The position numbers and the translations under genes are program-made. Source: Cyathus striatus (Eukaryota > Basidiomycota > Agaricomycetes > Agaricales > Nidulariaceae). Taken from it: DNA of 64,000 nucleotides. The stretch covers positions 1,550,001 to 1,614,000 of the forward strand of contig JAOVFP010000011.1 in NCBI GenBank assembly GCA_025738555.1. Reading direction: 5' to 3'. The notes beneath the pieces are model-generated. The model did not search any database. It saw only the letters and a list, made by a program, of their open reading frames with translations, and was not told where the DNA came from. Position 1 is the stretch's first letter. The number at the start of each line of letters is the position of its first letter. Shown here one piece after another: positions 45,251 to 55,016 of this stretch.

Positions 45251-46783
45251 ATGGAATCGTTTGGGCAACAAAGTCAGGAGCTGAAATCCAAGGACATTCC
45301 GCATGCCGCGCCGGATGTGACTACTTCTTTGCCAACAGAAGTACTCCTCCGTATATTCAAGTTAGTTTCTCTTAATCATCTCCAAGCCGCCTCCACATGC
45401 ACAAACGCCTGTATTCACGAGGAAACTGGAACTTTGAAAACATGCGGCTGCGACGAGAAGGCAAAACGCATTCGGTGGAATGAAGAATGGAAGGTTATAC
45501 AGGATGATAGGATATTTCCCTTTTGTCTTGCGAACGTATGTCAGCGGTGGTGCGAAATAATGCAAATCTATCCCGAATGGTGGACCAGATTCCGCGTTAT
45601 TATGAACCAAGGCTCCCCTGCACGCATCCTGTTGAATCTTCGTCATCAGATTGAGCGCACCAAGAGAATTCTACCCTTGCAAGTATTTATTGTGAAACGC
45701 ACCAGGGATGCACAGGAACTCGGACCAGACACCGAACGTACTCTCATCGACGACATAATAAAGATTGTCGGGCCTCATATGCGCCGAGTTGAGAAGATTG
45801 TCATTCAAGCTACGCATGGAAGCTCCCTTCCTCTTATTTCAAGCGGTGTCTTTTCTAATGCGACATCTTTGCTAAAAGAGCTGGAGCTGGAATGCACTTC
45901 GTATCCTGTCATCCAGTCGTTATCCACACCGATCCCCAGTGTTCCACATTTGGTTAGGAGTTCTTCCGTATCGAATTATGTCAATGTTATCTTAAGTGGT
46001 CCAACTTTCTTGGACGCCTGCTTGGTTCCAGAGTTTTGGACAGGGCTACTCTCAAGGTACAGCTCTATCGACCTTAAAATCTCCCACGTTAAAACGGATG
46101 AAAGCTTTAATGCAAACGACTTCGTTAGAACCGTATGCAGTGGAGAGGTGGAACTAGCTGTCCTCACGCTCGAAGATATCGAACTTCCCGAGGGCGATAT
46201 TTGGGAAGATATTGAATTAAATGGGCCAGGCTATCTCTGCTTCATGTCAATGACCTCCACCTCGCTTCTTCCATTCTTTGACAACCCGGCGCAATTAGGC
46301 ATATACCATTCTAGGACGACAGGAGTGAAGTACCCAAAGTCAGACGTATTGATGCTGGGAGATATAGCGGAGGATCAAGATATTGCCGACGCTATTATTA
46401 GTGTTGACCCGAAAACCCTTTATGTGGATGATTGTCCTGGCCTCGACGACTACGCTCTTGGTGCTATTGGTCACTTACAAGACGGCCTTGATGAAGACAA
46501 TTGCTCTCGTCTTCGGGATGTAGAGATCACAGGGAAGACAAGTATCACACCACGTGGCTTAAAACAATTCATTCGAGGCAGGCAGCAGATTTCGAATAGG
46601 TATTTCACCGAGACAGACGAAGATATTCATAGTTTTGAATCCTCCGAAGACTGGGAATCTATACAAGATCACGAACCCGCTTATCTGCGTAGGCTATCAT
46701 TCAGACGCACAGGTTACGAGCTATCTCAAGAGGACTTAGATTTCTTTAGTGAATCCGTACACAAATTCGAGTGGATACCGTGA
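45251..46783 (+). CDS. F-box-like protein, single exon
   Basis: About 510 residues without introns. The ATG at 45251 (MESFGQQSQEL) is preferred; the frame is open upstream but without ATG. An F-box-like domain starts near residue 27 (LPTEVLLRIFKLVSL) and continues after an insert with FPFCLANVCQRWCEIMQIYP and EWWTRF, as in the expanded F-box-like families of mushroom fungi. The remainder has degenerate leucine-rich repeats (LKELELECTSYP, ELAVLTLEDIELPEGD). It likely binds Skp1 in an SCF ubiquitin ligase and selects unknown targets. TATAAG at 45099 lies upstream. It starts beyond the divergently oriented tRNA-Lys gene. Confidence 0.85.
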   Translation: MESFGQQSQELKSKDIPHAAPDVTTSLPTEVLLRIFKLVSLNHLQAASTCTNACIHEETGTLKTCGCDEKAKRIRWNEEWKVIQDDRIFPFCLANVCQRWCEIMQIYPEWWTRFRVIMNQGSPARILLNLRHQIERTKRILPLQVFIVKRTRDAQELGPDTERTLIDDIIKIVGPHMRRVEKIVIQATHGSSLPLISSGVFSNATSLLKELELECTSYPVIQSLSTPIPSVPHLVRSSSVSNYVNVILSGPTFLDACLVPEFWTGLLSRYSSIDLKISHVKTDESFNANDFVRTVCSGEVELAVLTLEDIELPEGDIWEDIELNGPGYLCFMSMTSTSLLPFFDNPAQLGIYHSRTTGVKYPKSDVLMLGDIAEDQDIADAIISVDPKTLYVDDCPGLDDYALGAIGHLQDGLDEDNCSRLRDVEITGKTSITPRGLKQFIRGRQQISNRYFTETDEDIHSFESSEDWESIQDHEPAYLRRLSFRRTGYELSQEDLDFFSESVHKFEWIP

Positions 46784-47208
46784 ATTTTATTTTGAAATGT
46801 CTTGATTAATAAGTTGAGTAGAGAAATTGGACTGTTGCACCCTTGATTTCACCTACTGTATGCTATTCTATTCTTTCACTTACAAGTTCCCCGATATACA
46901 CTTCTCATTGGGTGTTCAAGTACTAGTACTCAATGGGAGCCTATTAGACACTTTAATATAGCCTTTAAGTTGCCTGGTTTTAGTAATGCTTCGCTCAATA
47001 GAACCTGTGGATCTCAACAACCACATACACTCTTGAAGATCAATTATTTGACATCCAGGTTGTGTTCAACGCAGGAGTTTCATCAGGTATTGAAATGCCT
47101 ACGCGCTGGGATTTTAAATAAAGTTTATATCCAGCAATAAACTATCTTGGCGCTACGAAACAGCCAGGTTCGAATTTGAAGCTTGAAGTGTGAAGGAAAA
47201 TATGCCAA
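46784..47208. other. Intergenic
   Basis: No gene seen; the 3' UTR of the F-box gene and the end of the dead secreted-protein copy. Confidence 0.5.
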
Positions 47209-47446
47209 CTAGGTCAGGACTCCGGGACTCCGAACGCTATTGTGGGAAAATAGACACTCCCCGGCGATGGATCCAGTGCTGCTTTCAAGTGTGCATAGGA
47301 AGACTATAAGGTCCTGGATGAATGTGAGTCATAACGAATGGAGGAAAAAAAACTGGAATTTAAGCACTTCGGTGGATGTGGTTAGCTAGGATGAATGGTG
47401 CAGCGAAAAGAGCTGTCAGAAGTGTCTTCTTGCTAAGAATGAACAT
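47209..47446 (-). pseudogene. Small secreted protein, copy 3 (dead)
   Basis: The ATG at 47446 gives signal peptide MFILSKKTLLTALFAAPFIL, as in the copies at 51.2 and 52.9 kb. A short deletion after it shifts the frame to a stop (ANHIHRSA). The second exon begins like the others (SIAGEC) but diverges to LFSHNSVRSPGVLT and a stop at 47209. The core with FVSGVC and TCTFYA is missing. Its promoter is cut by two elements. Confidence 0.7.
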
Positions 47447-47488
47447 TGTTGAATGACGATGGGAAGTTCGATCTTGGCGATATACGAT

Positions 47489-48466
47489 AGGACCCCGGTT
47501 TATCCTAAGAGAACTTAGATGCAAATACGGACAAAAATCGGGGCCGTAGGCCCCGAACTTAGAACGCATTCCGGACAATTTTTGCCTCTGAGACCATCGA
47601 ACTTAAATACTATTCCCGGACAAAAATGATCTACCCTGTGTAACTTAGATTTTTATCCGGACATATATCTCAGCGGTTGAAGTGTAAGTTATTGAAAATC
47701 AGCGATGTCGGTGAGGTTCCGTGTTCGAATTTCGACGTTGTAGTTTTGTTTGGGATTTTCATTGCACGCAGTGAGTTGGCTACGTTGTTTACATCTATTC
47801 AATGCTATACTTATCATATATATCATTTAGTCGTCACCATGTATTCAAAATCCGCTGGAAAGCATGGGAGACATGCTGCTATAACCGACTCTTCATCCAT
47901 ATCTGCTGTTACAACAATTGGTGTGCAGATTTTCGCGAATCAGACAGCTAACTATTTTACTGCTACCCCCAAGGTCATGCTCAGTAATTATTACTTTCAG
48001 CTGATACCATCTATCCGGTTCATGATGGTTATTCCCTTCTCTGTCGTCACCATTCAATCAACCATCGGTCTGGTTATCAACAAGGTGTACATGGATATAT
48101 TCCATAACCTCAAATCTCAAACTACGTGTCTGACTGCGGCCATCAGGGTTTTCAATGTAAGGAGAGGAAATAGTAATGATTTTGAAGATAACATTTAGAT
48201 CTACAGAGTTGAAACTAAAGATATATATACTTCGTTCGCGCAGTGAACCATATTATGAGCATTAAAAGACCATTTCTGCGAGATTTAGAAGGGAAAAAAC
48301 GCAAAAAAGCAAATTTTGAACTTAGAACGCTAAATCCGGACAAAATTTGGCATTTGAGACGAACTTCCATCCAAACCGGACATTTTTTCGATAGTAGGCC
48401 AAAAATCTGTCCGGACAAACATCCACTCTTCAGGATCTAAGTTCCGTTAGGATAAACCGGGGTCCT
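47489..48466. mobile_element. 978-bp DNA transposon, 8-bp target duplication
   Basis: Terminal inverted repeats AGGACCCCGGTTTATCCTAA (left) and its complement (right) continue as GAACTTAGAT. A perfect TATACGAT flanks it at 47481-47488 and 48467-48474. Subterminal regions hold many TCCGGACAAAAAT-like motifs and CGAACTTAGAACG in mirrored positions, plausible transposase binding sites. An open frame of 173 codons (47677-48198) is inside; it shows no recognisable transposase motif. Eight-bp duplications occur in hAT, P and KDZ elements; class not decided. Confidence 0.88.
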
Positions 48467-48587
48467 TATACGATACAGCTACAACTATTTTGTAACGCGC
48501 GCTAAACTTTTTCGGCAGGATTGTAGTGTTGCTGTCAAGTTACTGTAGCGACTGATCTGTAGCGACGCGACAAAACGGTCAAGATTA

Positions 48588-48941
48588 GGGGAATTCAAAT
48601 ATGTCTGTTTTGTAGCGTTACTACATGTTGCTACGGAACAGTCGCTGCAACCTTGCCGAAAAACGTGATCAGAAATTCAAACGGAGAGTTCTAACATAAA
48701 CGTTCCCTATGTTTTACTCTTTTCCACTTTGAAATTTCGTTAAAAATTTGGAGGTTGGGTAGATATTAATATATTCAAACATTCTATCTAATAAATTATA
48801 TGTTTTCGTAAGGTGAAAGGAAGTGGTTCTTGTAAGTACGATGCAAACATTATGAACTCCGAACTGATCGCCGCTCGTTCTTCTTGGCAACGATACAGAA
48901 ATCACTGTAGCGTATCGCGTATCGCCATATTTGAATTCCCC
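48588..48941. mobile_element. 354-bp MITE, TA duplication
   Basis: The ends GGGGAATTCAAATATG and CATATTTGAATTCCCC are perfect 16-bp inverted repeats. TA lies on both sides (48586-48587 and 48942-48943). A Tc1/mariner-type MITE is likely. It lies in the former promoter of the dead secreted-protein copy. Confidence 0.88.
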
Positions 48942-48943
48942 TA

Positions 48944-49333
48944 ATATTGAACTCCCCTGATTACTTGTCGTTGGCTAGTTTGTTCTGGTAGGTTGTTGAA
49001 CTGCAGTGTAACCTCGAGGTACTTTTAGTCGATAAGTTGTTATGTCTACAAATATTAATATCCGGGAACTATGGCTATAGTATGCAGAGCTCGAGCTAAT
49101 CTTCAACTGGTTAGAAAAACAGCTTGCTAGAAGAGTAGTTTCTTGTCGTACTTACCGGAAAATATACCTTTACACTGAACGCGGGAACTTCGCAATTGGA
49201 TAGAAGCCCTTACGAGAGATTTCAGCCAATAGCTTATACCAATGGGAACATGGCAATTATCGCACATGGTTGAGAACGCTGTTATCACCCCTTCTACTCC
49301 TATTGTGCTATGTTCTAGTTCATCTACTTTTTT
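48944..49333 (-). repeat. Promoter-side repeat of the secreted-protein unit (copy 3)
   Basis: TTACTTGTCGTTGGCTAGTT, TTGTTCTGGTAG, GCTTGCTAGAAG, TTGTCGTACTTA and CACTGAACG match the flanks of the other two copies (51700-52110, 53370-53790). Before the two insertions this sequence adjoined the ATG at 47446. Confidence 0.75.
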
Positions 49334-49942
49334 GCAGCTATAGCTGTAATTGATAGCTGGAAGTGCAAGTAGTACTTATTCTACTACTAGTCATGGCCTT
49401 CGTAGGTTTATTATTATTACTTAATGTATTGTGCAATAATACGTTATACATAACGCATGAGAAAGTGGATCCTTCAGTTTAGAACACAGACTAGACTCTT
49501 ACGTTGCGCAAGAGATGTGTCTATTTTTGGGAGCAGTGGTCCGTATTCTTCGTCCGGTTACGCGCGTGGTTCGCAAATATAGGACATGCTCCAAGTCACA
49601 TGAATCCTCTTTAGTAAACTCTTTTCGATTGACATGAAAGAGTATGAGTTGTTTCTGCTTGAACTCAGAGGACACAGATGTGTTGGCCATGAACATATTA
49701 TGTATCGCAGAGGAAACTTTTCCCCAGTGACATATATATGGTTTGGTGGTTTCTCATCCTGCCACGGTCACAATCCCTGTGATACCATTTTCACTGATGA
49801 ACTCCAAAGTGGTCGTGAAATGCCTAATTCCATCGTGATAAGATGTCACTGACCACCTGAACTATTTTTTCTTAACCTCCAGAAAAAGTTACATAAGTCA
49901 AGTTTTACGGTCTTCGAGTTCCATTCAAGTCGTACATAACTG
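49334..49942 (-). repeat. Unidentified duplicated block, copy 1
   Basis: Matches 50471-50960 at AGCTATAGCTG-AA-GATAGCTGG, CCGTATTCTTCGTC, AGAAAAAGTTACATAA and GGTCTTCGAGTTCCAT. On the minus strand MYDLNGTR starts the shared frame. Frames are broken here, so it is probably a decayed gene copy. Confidence 0.5.
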
Positions 49943-49961
49943 CCGAACGTTAGGCTGCTGT

Positions 49962-50470
49962 AGAGCAGGTATTCTGCCTGCACCGCAAAGTGCGGTTTTC
50001 ATTCCTTTTCATTTCTGCTGCCTCATTAATTACATGCTGTAGTTCACATGACTCATCTCACTAGTTACATGTGTTGTATGTACATCTGAGAATACAGCTT
50101 TGCATTCCCCCTCAGTTCACCTCATATGCGTGCTCACTAGGATCTGGAGGTTGGACAGATACGCCAACCACTTGCAAGATTTCTTTGTCGAGAGGTGAAG
50201 AGGAAGATACCAGGTTGGGGGTATCTTTTCGACAAAGAATGCGAGTTGGGAAGACATCCGTCTATCCCTCCAGGATCCTAGTGGGCTTGCGAGAGAAAGT
50301 AGAAGTGGGGGGAAGCAAACTCGAATTGAAAGAAAGAGGGTACGAGTACTTAAGTAAGAATACGTGCGAACTATGTGAGAATATGAAAATAAAATAAAAC
50401 CTCATTTTACTATGCAGGCAAATTGCCTGCTCTACAGACGATACCGCCAACCGGTATTCCTCCTCTTCAC
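49962..50470. mobile_element. Two adjoining copies of the dispersed MITE-like family
   Basis: 49962-50195 is inverted relative to 31724-31994. 50196-50470 is inverted relative to 35890-36153. The second copy has left end GTGAAGAGGAAGATACCAGG and right end CGGTATTCCTCCTCTTCAC as inverted repeats, with TATGCAGGCAAATTGCCTGC near its right end. They sit between the two copies of the unidentified block and probably inserted there. Confidence 0.7.
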
Positions 50471-50609
50471 TTATTCGTAGCCATAGCTGAAAATGCTAGC
50501 TGGAGGTGTGCATTTTGGTAGGCCATTGGTCTTCCGAGTCATAGGTTTTTTATTATTAATTAGCAAACTTTACAATAATAGTTTATAACACACGACAAAT
50601 GCGGATCCT

Positions 50610-50956
50610 TTAATCTAGAACGCAATCTTTCCTTACGTCTATTTGTGGGAGTTGACGGAGGTAGTAGTCCGTATTCTTCGTCTGGTAACTGTGCGGCCCG
50701 CACAATATGAAGGCTGAGAAGAGGTTCGGGGTAGCAACCCTTAGACCACCATCTTCTACTGCTACATCCCAAAAAACCTTTAGGTTTACGATACCCATTT
50801 ACGCCACTGTTTCCAATGTATAACCTCCATTTGTTAAGAACCAGGAACCGTTCTTAGCAGCATTCGAAAAGTTATTTTTGTTTAGCCCCCAGAAAAAGTT
50901 ACATAAGCCAAGTTCTTTGGTCTTCGAGAATCGAGTTCCATTTAGGTCGTACATAA
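50610..50956 (-). pseudogene. Unidentified small protein (duplicated block, copy 2)
   Basis: From ATG near 50954 the minus strand reads MYDLNGTRFSKTKELGLCNF, FWGLNKNNFSNAAKNGSWFL and TNGGYTLETVA, then a single in-frame TAA. It continues MGIVNLKVFWDVAVEDGG, LRVATPNLFSAFILCG and KNTDYYLRQLPQID to a stop at 50610. The TAA could lie in a short intron or be a nonsense change. The first copy (49.5-49.9 kb) keeps only parts. Family not recognised. Confidence 0.4.
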
Positions 50957-51203
50957 CTCATAGTAATACATCCCGCTGAACGTTTGCACGTACAGATTGT
51001 ACAAAAGTACCAAGCTTTATTCTACTCAATTTAAGAGGAATTCTCAATTGAAACTGATCGTGAAAAGACTGGATTAAAATTCAGGCATTTTCATTGAAGT
51101 ATAATTTGGTGCATAGATTCTACATAAGGCATAGGTTATTCGAGTATGTAGCACTTATACAATCATAACTACATATGTACATCGATTTGAAAATTACAAT
51201 TAT

Positions 51204-51675
51204 TCAAGTAGAACATTTATACGAAAAGGTCTTATCATCAAAAGCACCCATATTCCACTGTCCTGTTGGGAATGTTATGGTATCGTTGGTACTGGTGGAT
51301 ACACATCCTGTATTCCTGTTGTGAGTAGAATTTCGTTAAATAACAGTTCCTTAAAACATTTAAATTAGACATACGCATAAAATGTGCACGTTCTAGCGTC
51401 ACGAACAAAGACACTTCTGAGGTGACCAGCTAGAGGTCCTGTAAACCCTTGCAAGTTGCTGCATACACCGGAGACAAATCCGTCTGCATAACATTCCCCT
51501 GCGATGCCTTCATGTGTGCATAAAATGACCACTAAGCCCTTCTAATGAATGCGAATTAGAATTAATGGAGAAAAAATTGGAATTTAAGCACTTCGGTAGA
51601 CGCGGTTGAGAGACGACTTGGAGCTGCTAGGATGAAAGGTGCAGCAGTCAAAAGGGTCCTGCTGAGAATGAACAT
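51204..51675 (-). CDS. Small secreted cysteine-containing protein, copy 2
   Basis: The ATG at 51675 gives a signal peptide (MFILSRTLLTAAPFILAA) followed by PSRLSTASTE. The next exon encodes GIAGECYADGFVSGVCSNLQ, GFTGPLAGHLRS and VFVRDARTCTFYA. After a GTATGT intron the last exon reads NTGCVSTSTNDTITF, TGQWNMGAFDDKTFSYKCST and stops at 51204. The mature protein is about 90 residues with five cysteines. Paralogue at 52872-53350. The first intron's donor is uncertain. Size, signal peptide and local duplication fit an effector-like or defence secreted protein; no family name can be given. Confidence 0.65.
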
Positions 51676-51699
51676 TGTTGAATGATAAGAATTTGAAGT

Positions 51700-52130
51700 T
51701 GTCGTTGACTGGTTTGTTCTGGTAGGTTGCTGAGTTACAACATAGTGTCGAGGTACTTATACTGATTTTGACACCTCTAAAAAGTGGTTATAGTCTGTAA
51801 ATTGAGCTATTTTTTATCTGGAATGAAGGGTTGCTTGCTAGAAGTACGGACTATGTCGTACTTATCGGAGAATATAGCCATAGACTGAACATGAGAATGT
51901 TAGAATATAGGCTGGTTGTTGGAAGAATGGATATAAACGTACTTATCGGACAATGTAACCGTATACTGAGGATTTGAATGTAAAACTTCGGAGAAGGCTT
52001 TATGAGCTATTTATTGTGACTTATACTAAAGGGAACAAGGACATGATGTGATGAAAATGCAAGTTCCAGTACGCCGTCGCATTCTAAGTCTTCTACACCT
52101 ATTGCAGGTATGGCTGGAGACATGGTGAGC
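51700..52130. repeat. Upstream flank of secreted-protein copy 2
   Basis: Corresponds to 53370-53860 (GAGCTATTTTTTATCTGGAA, GTAGCTTGCTAGAAGTACGG type motifs, GGAGACATGG, GCGGAGTATTCGGAGAAGCC), showing that whole 1.5-2 kb units were duplicated. Confidence 0.75.
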
Positions 52131-52871
52131 GGAGTATTCGGAGAAGCCGTTGTAGATCTATTACATAATATAATTCAGAATCCGAAGACACAGGATATGC
52201 TCCGCTGTTGCCCCGCAGCCTTGCCACAACTTAAAGGCGTACAGGGAAGACGGATTGAATCTTGATTGAATCTAGTAGTGCTATATCGGGTTCTTTCTGC
52301 GAGTGCAATAAGAAATTGTTGGTTTTTCGAAAGACATGTATGTAATCTACGAAATTATCGACATAGCGTGATAACTAAAGCTGATAAAAGCAAGGTAAAG
52401 TCGGTTGAGGCTGAGGCAGTGAGGCTGTTGAGTGGAAAAATGCGTGCGAACTCCGAGATCACGTGGTGAGAAACCCAGAATCGTAAGTCGATGCACTTCT
52501 GCGCTCGTGGCTTCGCTGGGTGTAGCGTAACTTGTAAGTACTCAATTCTTTTTCAGTCAAAGTTATAGCTCTTTACAACCATACACATAAATATTCAGTA
52601 TTCATATATGTACGCAATGTTTTCATGACATAGGACTCGATATACAGTTTGTACAAAAACTCCATGCTTTTCTCTACCCATTTTAAGGGGAATACTCAAT
52701 TGAAATCAATCATGCGAGTACGACTGGATATATTTTTAAATACAAGCAGTTTAATTAAAGTAGAATATGGTTGCATAGGTTTTACATAAAGCATAGTATC
52801 ATAGGTTCTAGTACTCGAGTATTTACCACTAACCAATATATAAGCACATTGGTTTGACATTGTCGATCATT
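52131..52871. other. Spacer between secreted-protein units
   Basis: No supported gene. The part at 52660-52870 resembles 51000-51200 (GTACAAAA, CTCAATTGAAA-CAATCAT, TTGCATAGGTTTTACATAA), i.e. the 3' flank of the unit. Confidence 0.5.
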
Positions 52872-53350
52872 TCAAGTGAAACATTTATACGAAAAGGTCT
52901 TATCCTCGAAAGCACCCATATTCCACTGTCCTGTTGTGAATGTTACGGTGTCATTGGCACTGGTGGATACACAATCCGTATTCCTATTGTGAGTGAGTTT
53001 CGTTAAATAACAATTCCCTGGGCCATTTAAATTAGACATACGCGTAGAATGTGCATGTTCTAGCGTCACGAACAAAGACGCTTCTGAGATGGCCAGCTAG
53101 GGGTCCCGTAAACCCTTCCAAGTTTTTGCATACACCAGAGACAAAGTCGTCTGCGAAACATTGCCCGGCCTCGCCTGCATGTGTGCAAAGGATGTTAAGT
53201 AGAAGCTGGATGAGTGTGAATTAGAATTAATGGAGAAAAAAAATGGAGTATAGGCACTTCGGTAGATGTGGTTGAGAGACGGCTTGGAGCTGCTAAGATG
53301 AGAGGTGCAGCGAAGAGCGCAGTCAAAAGTGTCTTGTTGAGAATGAACAT
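52872..53350 (-). CDS. Small secreted cysteine-containing protein, copy 1
   Basis: The ATG at 53350 encodes MFILNKTLLTALFAAPLILA, then APSRLSTTSTE. An intron ends at ACACATGCAG, and exon 2 reads GEAGQCFADDFVSGVCKNLE, GFTGPLAGHLRS, VFVRDARTCTFYA. A 58-nt intron (GTATGT...CACAATAG) precedes NTDCVSTSANDTVTF, TGQWNMGAFEDKTFSYKCFT and the stop at 52872. The cysteines are at the same positions as in copy 2. The donor of intron 1 is not a strong site, so the residues joining exons 1 and 2 are uncertain. Likely secreted; role unknown. Confidence 0.68.
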
Positions 53351-53870
53351 TGTTGAATAACGAGGATTACTTGTCGTTGGCTGGTTTGTTCTGGTAGAAT
53401 GTTGAATTACGGTGTAATATCGTGGTACTTATACTGAATTTTTACCTCTACAAAATGGCTATAGTCTGCGAAGTGAGCTATTTTTTATCTGGAATGAAGG
53501 GTAGCTTGCTAGAAGTACGGACTTTGTCGTACTTATCGGACGATATGGCCTTAGACTGAGCAAGAGAATGCTAAAGGCTAGGCTGCTTGTTGGGAGAACG
53601 GATATAGTAGACGTACCTATCGGAAGTTGTAGCCGTACACTGAGGACGAGAATGTGAAAGCGTAGAAGACCTTACGGGATATTTGTTGTGACTTGTACTA
53701 AAGAGAACGCGGATATGATGAAGGAAAGGCAGCTTCCGGTACGCCATTGTACTTCTGAGTCTTCTACACCTATTGCAGCTATAGCAGGAGACATGGCGAG
53801 CGGAGTGTTCGGAGAAGCCGTTGTTGATCTATTAATATGGTTCTGAATCCGAAGACGCAGGGTGTGTTCC
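53351..53870. repeat. Upstream flank of secreted-protein copy 1
   Basis: Repeats 51700-52130, as described for that block. No gene of its own. Confidence 0.7.
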
Positions 53871-55016
53871 GCTGTTGCCCCGCAGCGCAGTAACGGCGTA
53901 CGGAGAAGACGGGTTCAACATAGTAATGCCTTAGCGAGGATTTTGTGAATAAAATAAGAACTTGTTAGTTAATCAATGAATGAATATAGTATCTTTAGTG
54001 GTTTATCGACGAGATACCTTGATAAAACCAAGTTAAGTAAATATAAAGCTTTTAAAATGAGCGAGATCGCATCAAGGCACGTAGAGGCATCCATGAGGAG
54101 GTGTCCAGTGTAGAGGAAACAATGAGCTTGAGGCCTAAACAAAGAAATTGTAAGCGAGTCGGTTAAACATCCGTTCGACCTGGGTGTTCTAAGGCATCGA
54201 GAAGGGGGCAAATGTTAAGCTGAGTTAGGAAGGAGTAGTTACATGATTTTTATAGAAAATTAGAATAAGGAGATCACTAAATGAGGAATAGTTGAATAGA
54301 ACGGAAATTAAAGGTGTATAGACTGTAGATTTATTGGAAGAAAAAGGAAAGGTTTGAAACATAAAGCATACCGATGAATTGGAAGAAATTTTGTAAACTA
54401 AAAACTTGGGAGAAGGAGACGTAGGGTGCTGACACGGCCTTTGGTAAAGCAAACTGCGCATTTAGTGGAGCTTGGTAGTGCGCAGTACCGACGATCTTGA
54501 AACGCGTTGAGTAATAGCGGCGTTGAGAGCGATGCAGGAGTGTCGGCGTTGAAGGGAGAAAGTGAGAGAACGCGTCGATGCGCGCATCAGCTGATTACGT
54601 AATGGAAATTGTAATATGTCGATTTTTGTAGTGCAGGCGAAATGCTTGCTCTACACCAGATGTAATGAAAGAGCATAAAAATGGCCAAATGGATGTCGTA
54701 TTCACTCCACACTCAGAGCAACAACAGAAAGGGAGAGGGAAACTCAGCATTTACTAGTTGAAAAATCTTATGGTTGAGCGGAACAAAGCGTGAGAACTCC
54801 GAGATCATGTGATGAGAAACGCAGAAGCGGAGAATCGGGATCTGAATCAAACGCGTTCCGCACATCGCCAAGTTGAACTTGACCAGCAACCACCACCATC
54901 CTGCAATTCTATTCATTCCTGCCTTTGGCTATCTTTTTCTTGAAGTTCTTGGAATAAGCTTATATCTTGCGCACAAAACCACCGTAATTTCTTGTTTTTA
55001 GCTTATAATCTTCGCA
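53871..55016. other. Intergenic, possible element remnant
   Basis: No gene. GTGCAGGCGAAATGCTTGCT followed by CTACACC near 54632-54658 resembles the ends of the dispersed MITE family, suggesting another degraded copy. The last 150 bp is the upstream region of the coiled-coil gene. Confidence 0.45.
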
